Shown in pieces: positions 37,114 to 44,749 of a stretch of 56,366 bases of DNA. Position numbers and translations under genes: made by a program. The stretch covers positions 1 to 56,366 of the forward strand of contig NZ_QKYU01000030.1 of the NCBI RefSeq assembly GCF_003253705.1, given 5' to 3'. Under the pieces are notes generated by a model, which saw nothing but the letters and a program-made list of their open reading frames with translations, had not been told where the DNA came from and ran no database searches. Position 1 is the first letter of the stretch, and each line of letters starts with the position of its first letter. Origin of the DNA: Humitalea rosea (GTDB taxonomy: Bacteria; Pseudomonadota; Alphaproteobacteria; Acetobacterales; Acetobacteraceae).

Positions 37114-37236
37114 TTACGCAGCGCGGTCGATGCGGCCAGGACCAGGGACCGCAGGCAAGACGTCATTGTTCGCATCGATCAACCGCAGCAGCATGCCCAT
37201 GACCTGCTCGCGTTCAGCTTGCGCCAAGGGCGCCAT
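37114..37236 (-). CDS. 40-residue ORF like a MarR C-terminal tail, coupled to pirin
   Basis: ATG at 37236-37234 overlaps the pirin stop as TGATG, and the frame runs to TAA at 37114-37116. The product (MAPLAQAEREQVMGMLLRLI and so on) matches the last dimerisation helices of MarR-family regulators, which often read L-A-P-L-x-x-x-E-R-x-x-L-x-x-L-L. No winged-helix part is present upstream, where the pirin gene lies. I read it as a remnant of a lost regulator, kept in a translatable frame; a true small protein is possible. Confidence 0.45.
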   Translation of the reverse strand: MAPLAQAEREQVMGMLLRLIDANNDVLPAVPGPGRIDRAA

Positions 37237-38120
37237 CACGCGCCACTGTCGGTGCCCATCGCGGCTCCGGCAGCATCGAATTTGCCTGCCCGATAGTCCC
37301 GGATCGCCTCCTGGATCTCCTCGGCGGTATTCATCACGAACGGGCCATGGGCCACCACCGGTTCACCGATCGGATCGGCGTGACCGTAGAGCAGCACCGC
37401 GTCGCTCTGTGCCGAAATCGAGATGGCATCGCCATCGTCGTTCATCCCAACCAGTTGCCACGGCCCGACCGGGGTTTCAGAAACGGTGATGTCGCCGCTG
37501 ACACTGTAGAGGAACACGCTGCGCCCCTTTGGCGCCGGAAGCTCCACGCGGGCCCCGGCTGAAAGCCGGACGGTCGACATGAAGACACCGGTCAGGGATT
37601 CGACCGGTCCCGACATGCCGCCGAATGTGCCGGAGATCAGGCTCAGTTCCCCCTGCCCATCGGCGATCGGGACCACCGGGATCGCTGCCCGTTGCACGCC
37701 GGTATAGCGTGGGTGGACCATCTTCAACCGCGACGGCAGGTTCACCCAAAGTTGCAGGATCTCCAGCGATCCACCCTGCTTCTTGAACGCCGGAGGCGAG
37801 ACCTCGGCATGGACGAGGCCCGACCCAGCGGTCATCCACTGGACCCCGCCGGCCTCGATCACGCTCTCATGGCCGCCGGTGTCATGGTGGGCCAGGTTGC
37901 CGTCGAGGATGAATGTCACCGTCTCGAATCCGCGATGCGGATGCGGCCCGAAGGGCAGGCCCTGGTTGCCGGGCGCATAGGTTTGCGGGCCGTGATGGTT
38001 CAGGAAAAGAAAGGGGTCGATCTGCGGCACGTCCGGCCCGGGAAGCGGGCGGCGGGTCGTCAGATCGCCGATGTCATCACGATAGGCGGGATATTGGGCC
38101 GCGACGGTGCGAGGGCTCAT
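37236..38120 (-). CDS. Pirin-family bicupin protein
   Basis: Cytosolic double-cupin protein of 294 residues. The N-terminal cupin has the pirin metal site PHPHRGFETVTF with further ligands in GHESVIEAGG and GSGLVHAE. The C-terminal cupin (about 170-285) contains GARVELPAPKGRSVFLYSVSGDI. Some pirins are quercetin dioxygenases or act as redox-sensitive regulators; function here is unknown. Upstream, at 38185-38222, lie overlapping palindromes that look like its operator. A MarR-like tail is coupled to its 3' end. Confidence 0.88.
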   Translation of the reverse strand: MSPRTVAAQYPAYRDDIGDLTTRRPLPGPDVPQIDPFLFLNHHGPQTYAPGNQGLPFGPHPHRGFETVTFILDGNLAHHDTGGHESVIEAGGVQWMTAGSGLVHAEVSPPAFKKQGGSLEILQLWVNLPSRLKMVHPRYTGVQRAAIPVVPIADGQGELSLISGTFGGMSGPVESLTGVFMSTVRLSAGARVELPAPKGRSVFLYSVSGDITVSETPVGPWQLVGMNDDGDAISISAQSDAVLLYGHADPIGEPVVAHGPFVMNTAEEIQEAIRDYRAGKFDAAGAAMGTDSGA

Positions 38121-38184
38121 AGCATTGGCTTCCTGAAGGCCAACGCGTCGAAGCGGGCCGTATCATGCGTTCAGCCACGCATAT

Positions 38185-38222
38185 TTGCATGCTGTCGCGG
38201 CATGCAAGATGCGCCGCGACAG
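38185..38222. promoter_or_regulatory. Overlapping palindromes upstream of pirin: operator or attenuator
   Basis: Two perfect inverted repeats share bases. TTGCATGC (38185-38192) pairs with GCATGCAA (38200-38207) across 7 bases. CTGTCGCGGC (38192-38201) pairs with GCCGCGACAG (38213-38222) across 11 bases. They cannot both form in one RNA. The first looks like a MarR-type operator; the second like a terminator for the dehydrogenase/CMD operon that ends at 38257. The 136-bp spacer holds nothing else that I can see. Confidence 0.55.
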
Positions 38223-38256
38223 CCGCCATCTCCGTGCTGGCTCAACCGGGGCCGGT

Positions 38257-39186
38257 TCAGTCGCCGGGCCGGTTGCCGCCACCCAGCGTCTCGCCGACCA
38301 GTCGCTCCGACAGTTGCGCGACCGCGGTGTGGTCATGGCCGGGGCCAAGCACGCCCAGGGCACTGGCCCACATCTCGCGGCAGAGCGCCGCGAAGGGGGT
38401 CGGGGTCGCCGTGTCGCGCCCGACCTCCAACGCCACCGACACATCCTTCACCATCAGTTCCAGCCCAAAGCCGGCGTCGAAGCGGCGCGACAGCACGAAC
38501 TGCTTGAACTTCTTCTGCGTGCTGTTGTTCATGCCGGTGGAGGCATTCAGCACATCCACCATCAAGGCCGGGTCGAGGCCAAAGCGCTGGCCGATCAACA
38601 AGGCTTCGATCCCGATCAGGAAGCCGCCGGCGCTGACCAGATTGTTCAGCGCCTTCATCGCCTGCCCGGCGCCGACACCGCCCACATGCGTGAGGGTCGT
38701 GCCCATGGCGCGCAAGACCGGATCGGCGCGTTGCAGCGCCTCCGCCTCACCGCCAGTCATGATCGCGAGTTCACCCGTCCGGGCGCGTGGCACGCCGCCA
38801 GAGACCGGCGCATCGATCATGGCAACGCCACGCGCCGCCAGCACATCGGCGAACCCACGCGTCGCTGTCGGGACGCCGGACGTCATCTCGATCAGCATCG
38901 CGCCGGGCGCGAGCGCATCGCCCATCGCTTCGAGCGCCTGCCCGACATGCTTGGAGGTCGGCAGGATGGTGATGACCGCATCGGCGCCGCGCGCGGCCTC
39001 CGCCGCATCGGCGGCTGCCTCGCCACCGACCTCGCTGACGAAGCGATCGGCGCGATCCGGCACGGCGTCGCACACCACCACGTCAAAGCCGGCGCCAACC
39101 AGCCGGGCCGCCATCGGCCAGCCCATGTTGCCGATGCCGATAAATCCGATCCGGCGCAGCGGGCCGGCGGCGTCGGCGGGGCTCAT
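38257..39186 (-). CDS. Beta-hydroxyacid dehydrogenase (3-hydroxyisobutyrate dehydrogenase family)
   Basis: NAD(P)-dependent oxidoreductase of 309 residues. Rossmann motif GFIGIGNMGWPMAARL at residue 12 on, substrate motif DAPVSGGVPRARTG, and catalytic Lys in GAGQAMKALNNLVSAG. Members act on 3-hydroxyisobutyrate, tartronate semialdehyde or similar acids. It overlaps the CMD gene by ATGA and shares its operon. The divergent GntR gene is the likely regulator. Exact substrate is not clear; the CMD partner hints at an aromatic- or sugar-acid pathway. Confidence 0.88.
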   Translation of the reverse strand: MSPADAAGPLRRIGFIGIGNMGWPMAARLVGAGFDVVVCDAVPDRADRFVSEVGGEAAADAAEAARGADAVITILPTSKHVGQALEAMGDALAPGAMLIEMTSGVPTATRGFADVLAARGVAMIDAPVSGGVPRARTGELAIMTGGEAEALQRADPVLRAMGTTLTHVGGVGAGQAMKALNNLVSAGGFLIGIEALLIGQRFGLDPALMVDVLNASTGMNNSTQKKFKQFVLSRRFDAGFGLELMVKDVSVALEVGRDTATPTPFAALCREMWASALGVLGPGHDHTAVAQLSERLVGETLGGGNRPGD

Positions 39187-39593
39187 TCGGCCGGCCGCAC
39201 AGGCTCGCCGGTCAGCGCGCCTTCCTTGACCAGGACCTCATGCGCGGATTTGAAGGCATCGAGCCCCGCGGGGATGCCGCAATAGACGGTGGCATGGAGA
39301 AGGATCTCCTTGATCTCCTCGACCGTCACGCCGTTGGCGAGCGCGCCCTTCACATGCAGCCGAAGTTCGGCCGGCTTGCCGAGCGCGGTCAGCATCGCGA
39401 GGTTCAGCATGCTGCGCGTGCGGCGATCGAGACCCGGGCGGTTCCAGGCATAGCCCCAGCACCACTCCGTGGTGATGCGCTGGAAGGCCATCATGAAGTC
39501 ATCCGCCTTGGCGAGACCCCCATCGACGTATTCGGCGCCAAGCACCGCCCGGCGTGTTTCGAGCCCCTTCTCGAACAGCGTGTCGTCAGACAT
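39183..39593 (-). CDS. Carboxymuconolactone decarboxylase (CMD) family protein
   Basis: All-helical protein of 136 residues. It carries WCWGYAWNRPGLDRRTRSMLNLAM-type start of the CMD domain and the core LRLHVKGALANGVTVEEIKEILLHATVYCGIPAG (each read in parts), with conserved Glu, His and a single Cys rather than a CxxC redox pair. That argues for a PcaC-like or unknown decarboxylase/isomerase rather than a peroxidase. It is the first gene of the two-gene minus operon, 139 bp from the divergent GntR gene. Confidence 0.83.
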   Translation of the reverse strand: MSDDTLFEKGLETRRAVLGAEYVDGGLAKADDFMMAFQRITTEWCWGYAWNRPGLDRRTRSMLNLAMLTALGKPAELRLHVKGALANGVTVEEIKEILLHATVYCGIPAGLDAFKSAHEVLVKEGALTGEPVRPAE

Positions 39594-39631
39594 TTCCCTG
39601 CCTCCCTAACCGATGCAGCGACCCTAGGGAT

Positions 39632-39650
39632 TTGTCAGATTGTCTGTCAA
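39632..39650. promoter_or_regulatory. Imperfect inverted repeat in divergent promoter (probable GntR operator)
   Basis: TTGTCAGA (39632-39639) and TCTGTCAA (39643-39650) form an inverted repeat matching at 7 of 8 positions with a 3-base centre. It is in the 139-bp spacer between the CMD/dehydrogenase operon and the GntR gene, in a locally A/T-richer patch. Such 8-3-8 sites fit an FCD-type GntR dimer. Confidence 0.55.
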
Positions 39651-39732
39651 TATGACGAGATGCCTGCCACGATGCTGGACGCTCGAATGCCTGGGCGTCA
39701 CATTGACCAGTGCCACCGGGACGCGGAGAGGA

Positions 39733-40443
39733 ATGCCGGACGATCATTCGATGCGGGTCACCCCGCAACCGGTACGGCGCCAGGTCGAGGAGCGCCTGCG
39801 CGAGGCGATCATCACCAGCCGGTTCATGCCTGGCGAGCATCTGTCGGACCGGATGCTCGGCGATGTGTTTGGCGTCAGCCGCGGCGTGATCCGCGAGGCG
39901 GTGCGGCTGCTGGAAGCCGAAGGGCTGATCAAGGTCGTGCCCAATCGCGGCCCCTTCGTCGCCTTCCTTTCGGCCGCCGAGGCAACCCAGGTCTACGAAG
40001 TCCGCGCGGTGCTCGAAGCGCTGGCAGGCCAGGGCTTCGCCGAGCGTGCCTCGACCGAGGAGATTGCCGAGTTGCGCGAGGTCTTCGAGGAACTGGCGGC
40101 GACCAGGCCCGGGACCGACCGGATGGTGCTGTTGAACCTGAAGCGGCGCTTCTACGGGGTCATGCTGCGTGGCTGCCGCAATGCCTATGTCGCGCGGATG
40201 CTTGACCAGCTGCTCAACCGCAACTCGCAGCTCCGGGCCACCACATTGTCGGACCCGAAGCGCCTGCCCCAGACCATCGCCGAGATCCGGCGGATCGTCG
40301 AAGCCATCGAACGGCGCGACCCTGGCGCTGCCTGGGCGGCATGCCGTGAGCATGTGCACCAGGCAGCACAGGTCGCGCTACGCATCCTGAACCAGCAGGC
40401 CCGCGACGAGGCGGCGCAGGGCCTGGAGGTTGCGCTCGACTGA
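39733..40443 (+). CDS. GntR-family regulator, FCD subfamily
   Basis: Regulator of 236 residues. Winged helix from about residue 14 to 75 (VRRQVEERLREAIITSRFMPGEHLSDRMLGDVFGVSRGVIREAVRLLEAEGLIKV in pieces), then FCD helices with VYEVRAVLEALAG and REHVHQAAQVALRIL. ATG 39733 with GGAGAGG just before it is preferred; an in-frame ATG 93 bases further 5' would put the operator inside the gene. It is divergent from the dehydrogenase/CMD operon and converges with the NIPSNAP gene. Confidence 0.87.
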   Translation: MPDDHSMRVTPQPVRRQVEERLREAIITSRFMPGEHLSDRMLGDVFGVSRGVIREAVRLLEAEGLIKVVPNRGPFVAFLSAAEATQVYEVRAVLEALAGQGFAERASTEEIAELREVFEELAATRPGTDRMVLLNLKRRFYGVMLRGCRNAYVARMLDQLLNRNSQLRATTLSDPKRLPQTIAEIRRIVEAIERRDPGAAWAACREHVHQAAQVALRILNQQARDEAAQGLEVALD

Positions 40444-40453
40444 CGAACTGCCC

Positions 40454-40780
40454 TCAGCGCACGGCCGAGAATGCCGTCGGCTGGAGGATCATGTTGGTGA
40501 TGCTCGCGACAATCGGTCCGTCTCGCTCGGTTTCGGCGCGTTTGGCGATCCATTCGGGATCGGCCTGGAAGGCCCCCCACTTCTGGTCGCGCTCGGCCAG
40601 CGATTCCCATTCGACCAGATAGTGAAGATCCTGGTTGGAGTCGCCGATGGCGACGGTCCAGAAGCCCGCCTGGCGAATGCCATGCTTCTTCCAAATATCG
40701 AGCGTGATCGTCTCAAAGCGCCGCAGCAGGTTCGGCAAGCGGCCCGGCACGCAGTGGTAGATGCGAAGTTCGTGGATCAT
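40454..40780 (-). CDS. NIPSNAP-family protein
   Basis: Small alpha/beta-barrel protein of 108 residues with the NIPSNAP opening IHELRIYHCVPGRLPNLLRRFE, followed by GFWTVAIGDSNQDLHYLVEWESLAERDQKW (read in parts). The fold is related to ABM domains. Biochemical role is unknown; such genes often accompany catabolic operons. It converges on the GntR gene with a 10-bp gap. Confidence 0.8.
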   Translation of the reverse strand: MIHELRIYHCVPGRLPNLLRRFETITLDIWKKHGIRQAGFWTVAIGDSNQDLHYLVEWESLAERDQKWGAFQADPEWIAKRAETERDGPIVASITNMILQPTAFSAVR

Positions 40781-41033
40781 GCGTTTCTGCTCCCGATCGC
40801 GGGCCCGCCGGCCATCGCGAGATTTCCAGCACAGCGCTGTTGCCGGCCATCATGGGCTGGTTTCCGCGCCATCGGCTAGCCGCCCACCGGAACGAGGGGC
40901 GAGGCTGGGAGCCCCCCCCCGGCTTGCCCCGCGACGCGGGACGGGATCATCTGAAAGGGCGCAAGACCTCCGCCGCGGAGGATGGGACGAGGCCGCATCA
41001 ACGGCCGCGCAACTGGGATAGGGAAGATAGGAC
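40781..41033. other. 253-bp spacer with C9 run
   Basis: Divergent spacer between NIPSNAP and the metallo-hydrolase gene. It contains a run of nine C (40912-40920) and a 10-bp palindrome ACAGCGCTGT near 40834. No ORF, RNA gene or clear promoter is evident. Confidence 0.5.
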
Positions 41034-41843
41034 GTGGTTCAGGACGACGATATCTACGAGATCCATGCGGTCAAATACGCGGAGAATGACAGGCCGGCCT
41101 ACAAGAACTTCCTTGATGGCGACCCGCACGACAATGCGTCGATGCCACTGGATTATTTTGTCTGGGCGATCGTGGGGAAAACCCGCAGCTTCGTGCTCGA
41201 TACCGGCTTCGATGCCGAGGTCGGCGCCAAGCGCGGGCGTTCCCTCCTCCGTACGCCTGCGGAGGGGTTGAAAATGGTCGGGGTAGATGCGGCGACAGTG
41301 GCCGACGTCGTCCTGTCGCACATGCATTACGACCATGCCGGCAATCACACGATGTTTCCCGCGGCCCGCTACCATCTCCAGGACCGGGAGATGGCCTATT
41401 GCACCGGGCGCTGCATGTGCCACCTCGCCTTGCGCCACCCGTTCGAGGCCGCGGATGTGACGGCCATGGTCGGCCGGGTGTTCGAGGGCCGGGCCAGTTT
41501 CCATGATGGCGCAGCCGAGATCGCGCCTGGCGTCAGCCTCCATCATGTGGGCGGACATTCGCTGGGGCTGCAGGTGATGCGGGTACGGACGCGGCGGGGG
41601 TGGGTGGTCCTTGCCTCCGATGCCTCGCATTTCTATGCGAATTTCGAGCAAGGGAGGCCTTTCCCCATCGTCGCCGACGTGCCCCAGACCCTGGAGGGCT
41701 ACGCCGCGCTGCACCGGCTCGCGAGTTCGCGCCATCATATCGTGCCGGGGCATGACCCGCTGGTACTGGCGCGCTATCCGTCCTCTGGACCGGGGCTGGA
41801 GGGGATTGCCGTGCGGCTGGATGCCGATCCGGTCGGATACTAA
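41034..41843 (+). CDS. Metallo-beta-lactamase-fold hydrolase (AHL-lactonase-like)
   Basis: Zinc hydrolase of 269 residues. The di-zinc motif HxHxDH is clear in LSHMHYDHAGNHTMF; further ligands appear as His in HHVGGHSLGLQ, Asp in LASDASHFY and His in IVPGHDPLV. This ordered set and size match the N-acyl-homoserine lactonase/AttM branch, though such proteins also open other lactones. Start is GTG 41034 with GGAAG upstream. It stands alone between a NIPSNAP gene and the IS remnants. No luxI/luxR genes are in the window, so a quorum-quenching role is only a possibility. Confidence 0.82.
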   Translation: MVQDDDIYEIHAVKYAENDRPAYKNFLDGDPHDNASMPLDYFVWAIVGKTRSFVLDTGFDAEVGAKRGRSLLRTPAEGLKMVGVDAATVADVVLSHMHYDHAGNHTMFPAARYHLQDREMAYCTGRCMCHLALRHPFEAADVTAMVGRVFEGRASFHDGAAEIAPGVSLHHVGGHSLGLQVMRVRTRRGWVVLASDASHFYANFEQGRPFPIVADVPQTLEGYAALHRLASSRHHIVPGHDPLVLARYPSSGPGLEGIAVRLDADPVGY

Positions 41844-41969
41844 TACTACTGTGCCATAAGATGCTGGCTCTGTTTGAGACGCTGGCAGCACGGACATCGC
41901 GGCATAGTGCGGGCGAGTTCGCGCGCGATGCGTATTCGCATGCTGGTGGTGGAGTTGGCGACATGCCGT
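41844..41969. other. Probable 3' non-coding end of the IS701-type remnant
   Basis: Right after the hydrolase stop comes TAATACTACTGTGCCATAAG, which resembles an IS terminus, then about 100 bp without a gene up to the transposase stop at 41970. The opposite end is lost, so an inverted repeat cannot be checked. Confidence 0.35.
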
Positions 41970-42490
41970 TCAGGTCGGATCGGCGGCTCCGCGTCGTCGG
42001 TAGGAGTTGGGAACCGCAGGCGCTTGGATGAGTGGGGCCTTTGGTTCTGCTGAGGGGGGAATCGCCGCCCTTTCGGCGACCAGGAAGCCGTAGGCTGCGA
42101 TGCAGAGGGTGGCGTGATGGTGGAAGCCTCGCCAGCCGCGGCCTTCGTAGTGGCCGAGGCCGATCTCCTGCTTCAGCTCCTGATAGTCGCGCTCGATCCG
42201 CCAGCGCAGCATGGCATGGCGGACCAGCGCGGAGCGGCTGGTGGTGGCGGGCAGCGTGGAGAGCCAGAACTTGGTGGGCTCGGCTTCACCGGGCGGCCAT
42301 TCGATCAGGCACCATTCCTCGGGTCGTGGCGTGGCGGCCTTGTAGTCGCGATGGGCGGGGCGCACGCGCAGGGCGGCAAAGCGGGAGGTGAGCGGTGCAT
42401 TCGTGCCCTGGCGCCAGGTTACCCGGCGCCAGACGCTCTTGGGCAGCCCGGCAGCCAGTTCCTTGGCGGAGACAGGCTTGTGCTCTGCGC
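41970..42490 (-). pseudogene. IS701-type transposase, C-terminal remnant
   Basis: The last 170 or so residues of an IS701-like DDE transposase. The pattern begins HKPVSAKELAAGLPKS, continues VTWRQGTNAPLTSRFAALRV, and holds the C-terminal catalytic region WRIERDYQELKQEIGLGHYE followed by GWRGFHHHATLCIAAYGFL. Upstream of about 42490 the similarity stops and the sequence of another element begins, so the first half of the protein (with the other catalytic acids) is missing. Inactive remnant. Confidence 0.75.
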
Positions 42491-42523
42491 TGCGCCCGAC
42501 GCGGGAGCCCGCTCGCGCGCGCC

Positions 42524-42837
42524 ATGCCGCGCGAACTCCGTGCGTGGCATCCGCTGACCGCCATCCTCGCCATGCCGAGATTGCGCGGCTGAAAGGCCTC
42601 AAGGGACGCCCCGACATCAAGCCGAGCGGCGTGGAGGAGCGCACCAAGGCGCCGCCCGATGCACCAGGCGGGCCAGTTGCTGCCGCTGCTGCGCGGCATC
42701 GACATCTCCAAGCGCCAGCTGATGCGGCTGCTGATCGCCAGCCAGGATGGTTTCGTGGATGAGGCCCGTGACGTGCTGCGCGCCGGACTGGAGACGGCGC
42801 GCTGGATTTCGCTGGACGACACCGGCGCGCGGCATCC
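42524..42837 (+). pseudogene. IS66-like transposase remnant, frameshifted and deleted
   Basis: Three pieces of one protein lie in different frames. ELRAWHPLTAILA (about 42530-42571) shifts into HAEIARLKGLKGRPDIKPSG (from 42571). After a gap the sequence resumes in another frame as ISKRQLMRLLIASQDGF to ISLDDTGARH (about 42700-42837). The order and motifs match the IS66-like group with the VDDTGARH site. The middle, and everything after DDTGARH, is missing. It begins where the IS701 remnant ends and stops about 40 bp from the IclR stop codon. Confidence 0.7.
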
Positions 42838-42874
42838 CTCACCGACCGAGGCGGCCGATATGACCCTCTTCCGA

Positions 42875-43690
42875 TCACGACCAGGGTGCGAAGCCTGACT
42901 GCTCGCGCGTCAGCAGCGCGGCAGCCACCACACCGGCGGTCTGCAGCAGCGGCGGCAACAGCCGTTCCTGCAGCGCTGCCAGGGTAACGCGCGTCACCTC
43001 CGCGCTCAGCCCCAATGCCGCGACAACCTTACCCTCCGCGACAACCGGCACGGCGATAGAGCGCAGTCCCATGATCGTTTCCTGGTCGTTCACCGCGAAC
43101 CCATCACGCCGCGCCCGCGCCACCGCGTCGCGGATTGCCTCCCGCCCCGTCAGCGTGTTGAGCGTCAGCGGGTCCGGCGAGAGCCCGTCCAGCACAGCCT
43201 CCAGTGCTGCCTCCGGCAGGGCTGCCAACAGCACCTTGCCGACCGAGGTCGCATGCGCCGGCATCCGCGTGCCTACTGACATGTAGTCCCGTACCAGGCG
43301 ACGCGCCGGCGCACGAGCGACATAGACCACCGCATCGCCATCCAGCACGGCCAGCGAGCAGGTTTCCTCCGTCTGAGCCATCAACGCCGAGAGCAGAGGC
43401 TGCGTGATCGCGGCCAACGGCAGCGAGGACAGATAGGCGTAGCCGAGTTGCAGCGTGCGTGGACGGAGCGAGAAGCGTGTCCCCTCCACGCCGACATAGC
43501 CAAGGCTGACCAAGGTTCGCAGCACGCGCTGGGCGGAGCCGGGGCTCATCCCGGTCTGGCGGGCCACTTCGCTCAGGGTCATCGCCGGGCGGGCGGGCCC
43601 GAAGGCCTCGATGACGGCAAGCCCCTTGGCGATCGACTGCACCTCGTCCCGTGCGACGGCGCCATAGCGCGGCCCAGAACCCGTTGACAT
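42875..43690 (-). CDS. IclR-family regulator
   Basis: Regulator of 271 residues. N-terminal winged helix from about residue 13 to 75 (VQSIAKGLAVIEAF, MTLSEVARQTGMSPGSAQRVLRTLVSLGYV in pieces), then the GAF-like effector domain with SVGTRMPAHATSVGKVLLAALP and GFAVNDQETIMGLRSIAVPV. Start at 43690 gives the usual N-terminus, with AAGGAAG about 11 bases upstream; an ATG 30 bases further 5' is possible. It is divergent from the Bug/thiolase/CaiB operon and the 74-bp spacer holds matching palindromes. Its 3' end abuts IS debris but the domain looks whole. Confidence 0.87.
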   Translation of the reverse strand: MSTGSGPRYGAVARDEVQSIAKGLAVIEAFGPARPAMTLSEVARQTGMSPGSAQRVLRTLVSLGYVGVEGTRFSLRPRTLQLGYAYLSSLPLAAITQPLLSALMAQTEETCSLAVLDGDAVVYVARAPARRLVRDYMSVGTRMPAHATSVGKVLLAALPEAALEAVLDGLSPDPLTLNTLTGREAIRDAVARARRDGFAVNDQETIMGLRSIAVPVVAEGKVVAALGLSAEVTRVTLAALQERLLPPLLQTAGVVAAALLTREQSGFAPWS

Positions 43691-43712
43691 GGATAATCGA
43701 TCTTCCTTAATC

Positions 43713-43746
43713 TTCCGCATAACGAATAACATTCCGCATAGCGGAA
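43713..43746. promoter_or_regulatory. IclR-type operator, two copies
   Basis: A perfect 6-3-6 palindrome, TTCCGC ATA GCGGAA, lies at 43732-43746. Nineteen bases upstream is a decayed copy, TTCCGCATAACGAA (43713-43726), with the left half intact. Both sit in the 74-bp spacer between the IclR gene and the Bug gene. The form TTCCG-N-CGGAA is common for IclR-family sites. Two spaced copies suit binding by a tetramer and joint control of both directions. Confidence 0.68.
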
Positions 43747-43764
43747 GACAATGGAGGAAGCATC

Positions 43765-44742
43765 ATGATCACACGCAGAAGCGGGCTTGCTGCCCTGGCC
43801 AGCGGTCTGACCCTGGCCACAAGGCCGGTGCTGGCGCAGGAACATTACCCCGACCATCCGCCGCGCCTGGTCGTCCCCTACGGGGCGGGCAGCGCCACCG
43901 ACCTCATCGCGCGGCAGCTTGCAGGCAAGGTCGGTGATCTGCTCGGCCAGCGGCCCGTGGTGGAGAACCGGGCGGGTGCCGGCGGCATCGTGGGCGCGGA
44001 ATTCGTCGCCCATGGCCCGCCGGATGGCTATACGATGCTGTTCGCAGGCAGCCAGACGCATGCGATCAACATCAACCTCTACCAGCGCCTGCCCTATGAC
44101 CCGGTCGCCGATTTCACGCCGATCGCCCGGGTCGCGAGCCAGCCGCTGGTGCTGGTGGTGCACCCCAATGTCCCCGCGCATTCCGTCGCCGAGCTGATCG
44201 CCCTGGCCAAGGCACGGCCGGGCCAGCTCAACTACGCCTCCTCGGGCATCGGTACCTCGGCGCATCTCAGCGGTTCGACGCTGCGCTCGCAGGCTGGGAT
44301 CGACATCGTGCATGTCCCCTACAGCGGCGGCGGTCAGCTCTTCACCGATCTGCTGAGCGGCGCGACCTCGATGATGTTTTACCCCTACCAGGCGCTGCGG
44401 CCGCATGTGGAGGCAGGCAAGCTGCGCGTGCTGGCAAGCACCGGCGCGACCCGCCCGGCCTGGCTCGCGAACGTACCGACGATGGTGGAGGCGGGCTTCC
44501 CCGATTTCGTGCTGACCGCCTGGTTCGGCGTCTTCGGTCCGGCCGGCATGGCGGCGGCGCGGGTCGAAACCGTCTCAGACGCCATCCGCCGCGCGGTCGC
44601 CGATCCAGAGATCCTGGCGGCCTTCACGGTCTCCGGCACCGACGCGCTTTATGCGCCGCCAGCCGAATTCAAAACCTTCATCGCCTCGGAAATTCAACGC
44701 TACGCCAAGGTCGTCGCGGATTCCGGGGCCAAAGTGGAGTGA
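43765..44742 (+). CDS. Bug-type (tripartite tricarboxylate transporter) solute-binding protein
   Basis: Periplasmic protein of 325 residues. Signal peptide ITRRSGLAALASGLTLATRP, cleavage near VLAQE, then the Bug pattern PPRLVVPYGAGSATDLIARQ and ENRAGAGGIVGAEFVAHGPPDGYT (parts). GGAGG about 8 bases before ATG 43765. No membrane partner genes are present. It is the first gene of the IclR-controlled operon and 7 bp ahead of the thiolase-like gene, so its ligand is probably the acid that the CaiB enzyme activates. Confidence 0.88.
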   Translation: MITRRSGLAALASGLTLATRPVLAQEHYPDHPPRLVVPYGAGSATDLIARQLAGKVGDLLGQRPVVENRAGAGGIVGAEFVAHGPPDGYTMLFAGSQTHAININLYQRLPYDPVADFTPIARVASQPLVLVVHPNVPAHSVAELIALAKARPGQLNYASSGIGTSAHLSGSTLRSQAGIDIVHVPYSGGGQLFTDLLSGATSMMFYPYQALRPHVEAGKLRVLASTGATRPAWLANVPTMVEAGFPDFVLTAWFGVFGPAGMAAARVETVSDAIRRAVADPEILAAFTVSGTDALYAPPAEFKTFIASEIQRYAKVVADSGAKVE

Positions 44743-44749
44743 CGCCCTG

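Noticed and set aside
41034-41843. Quorum-quenching system
   Set aside because: Only the lactonase-like fold supports it; no luxI/luxR or other signal genes are near.
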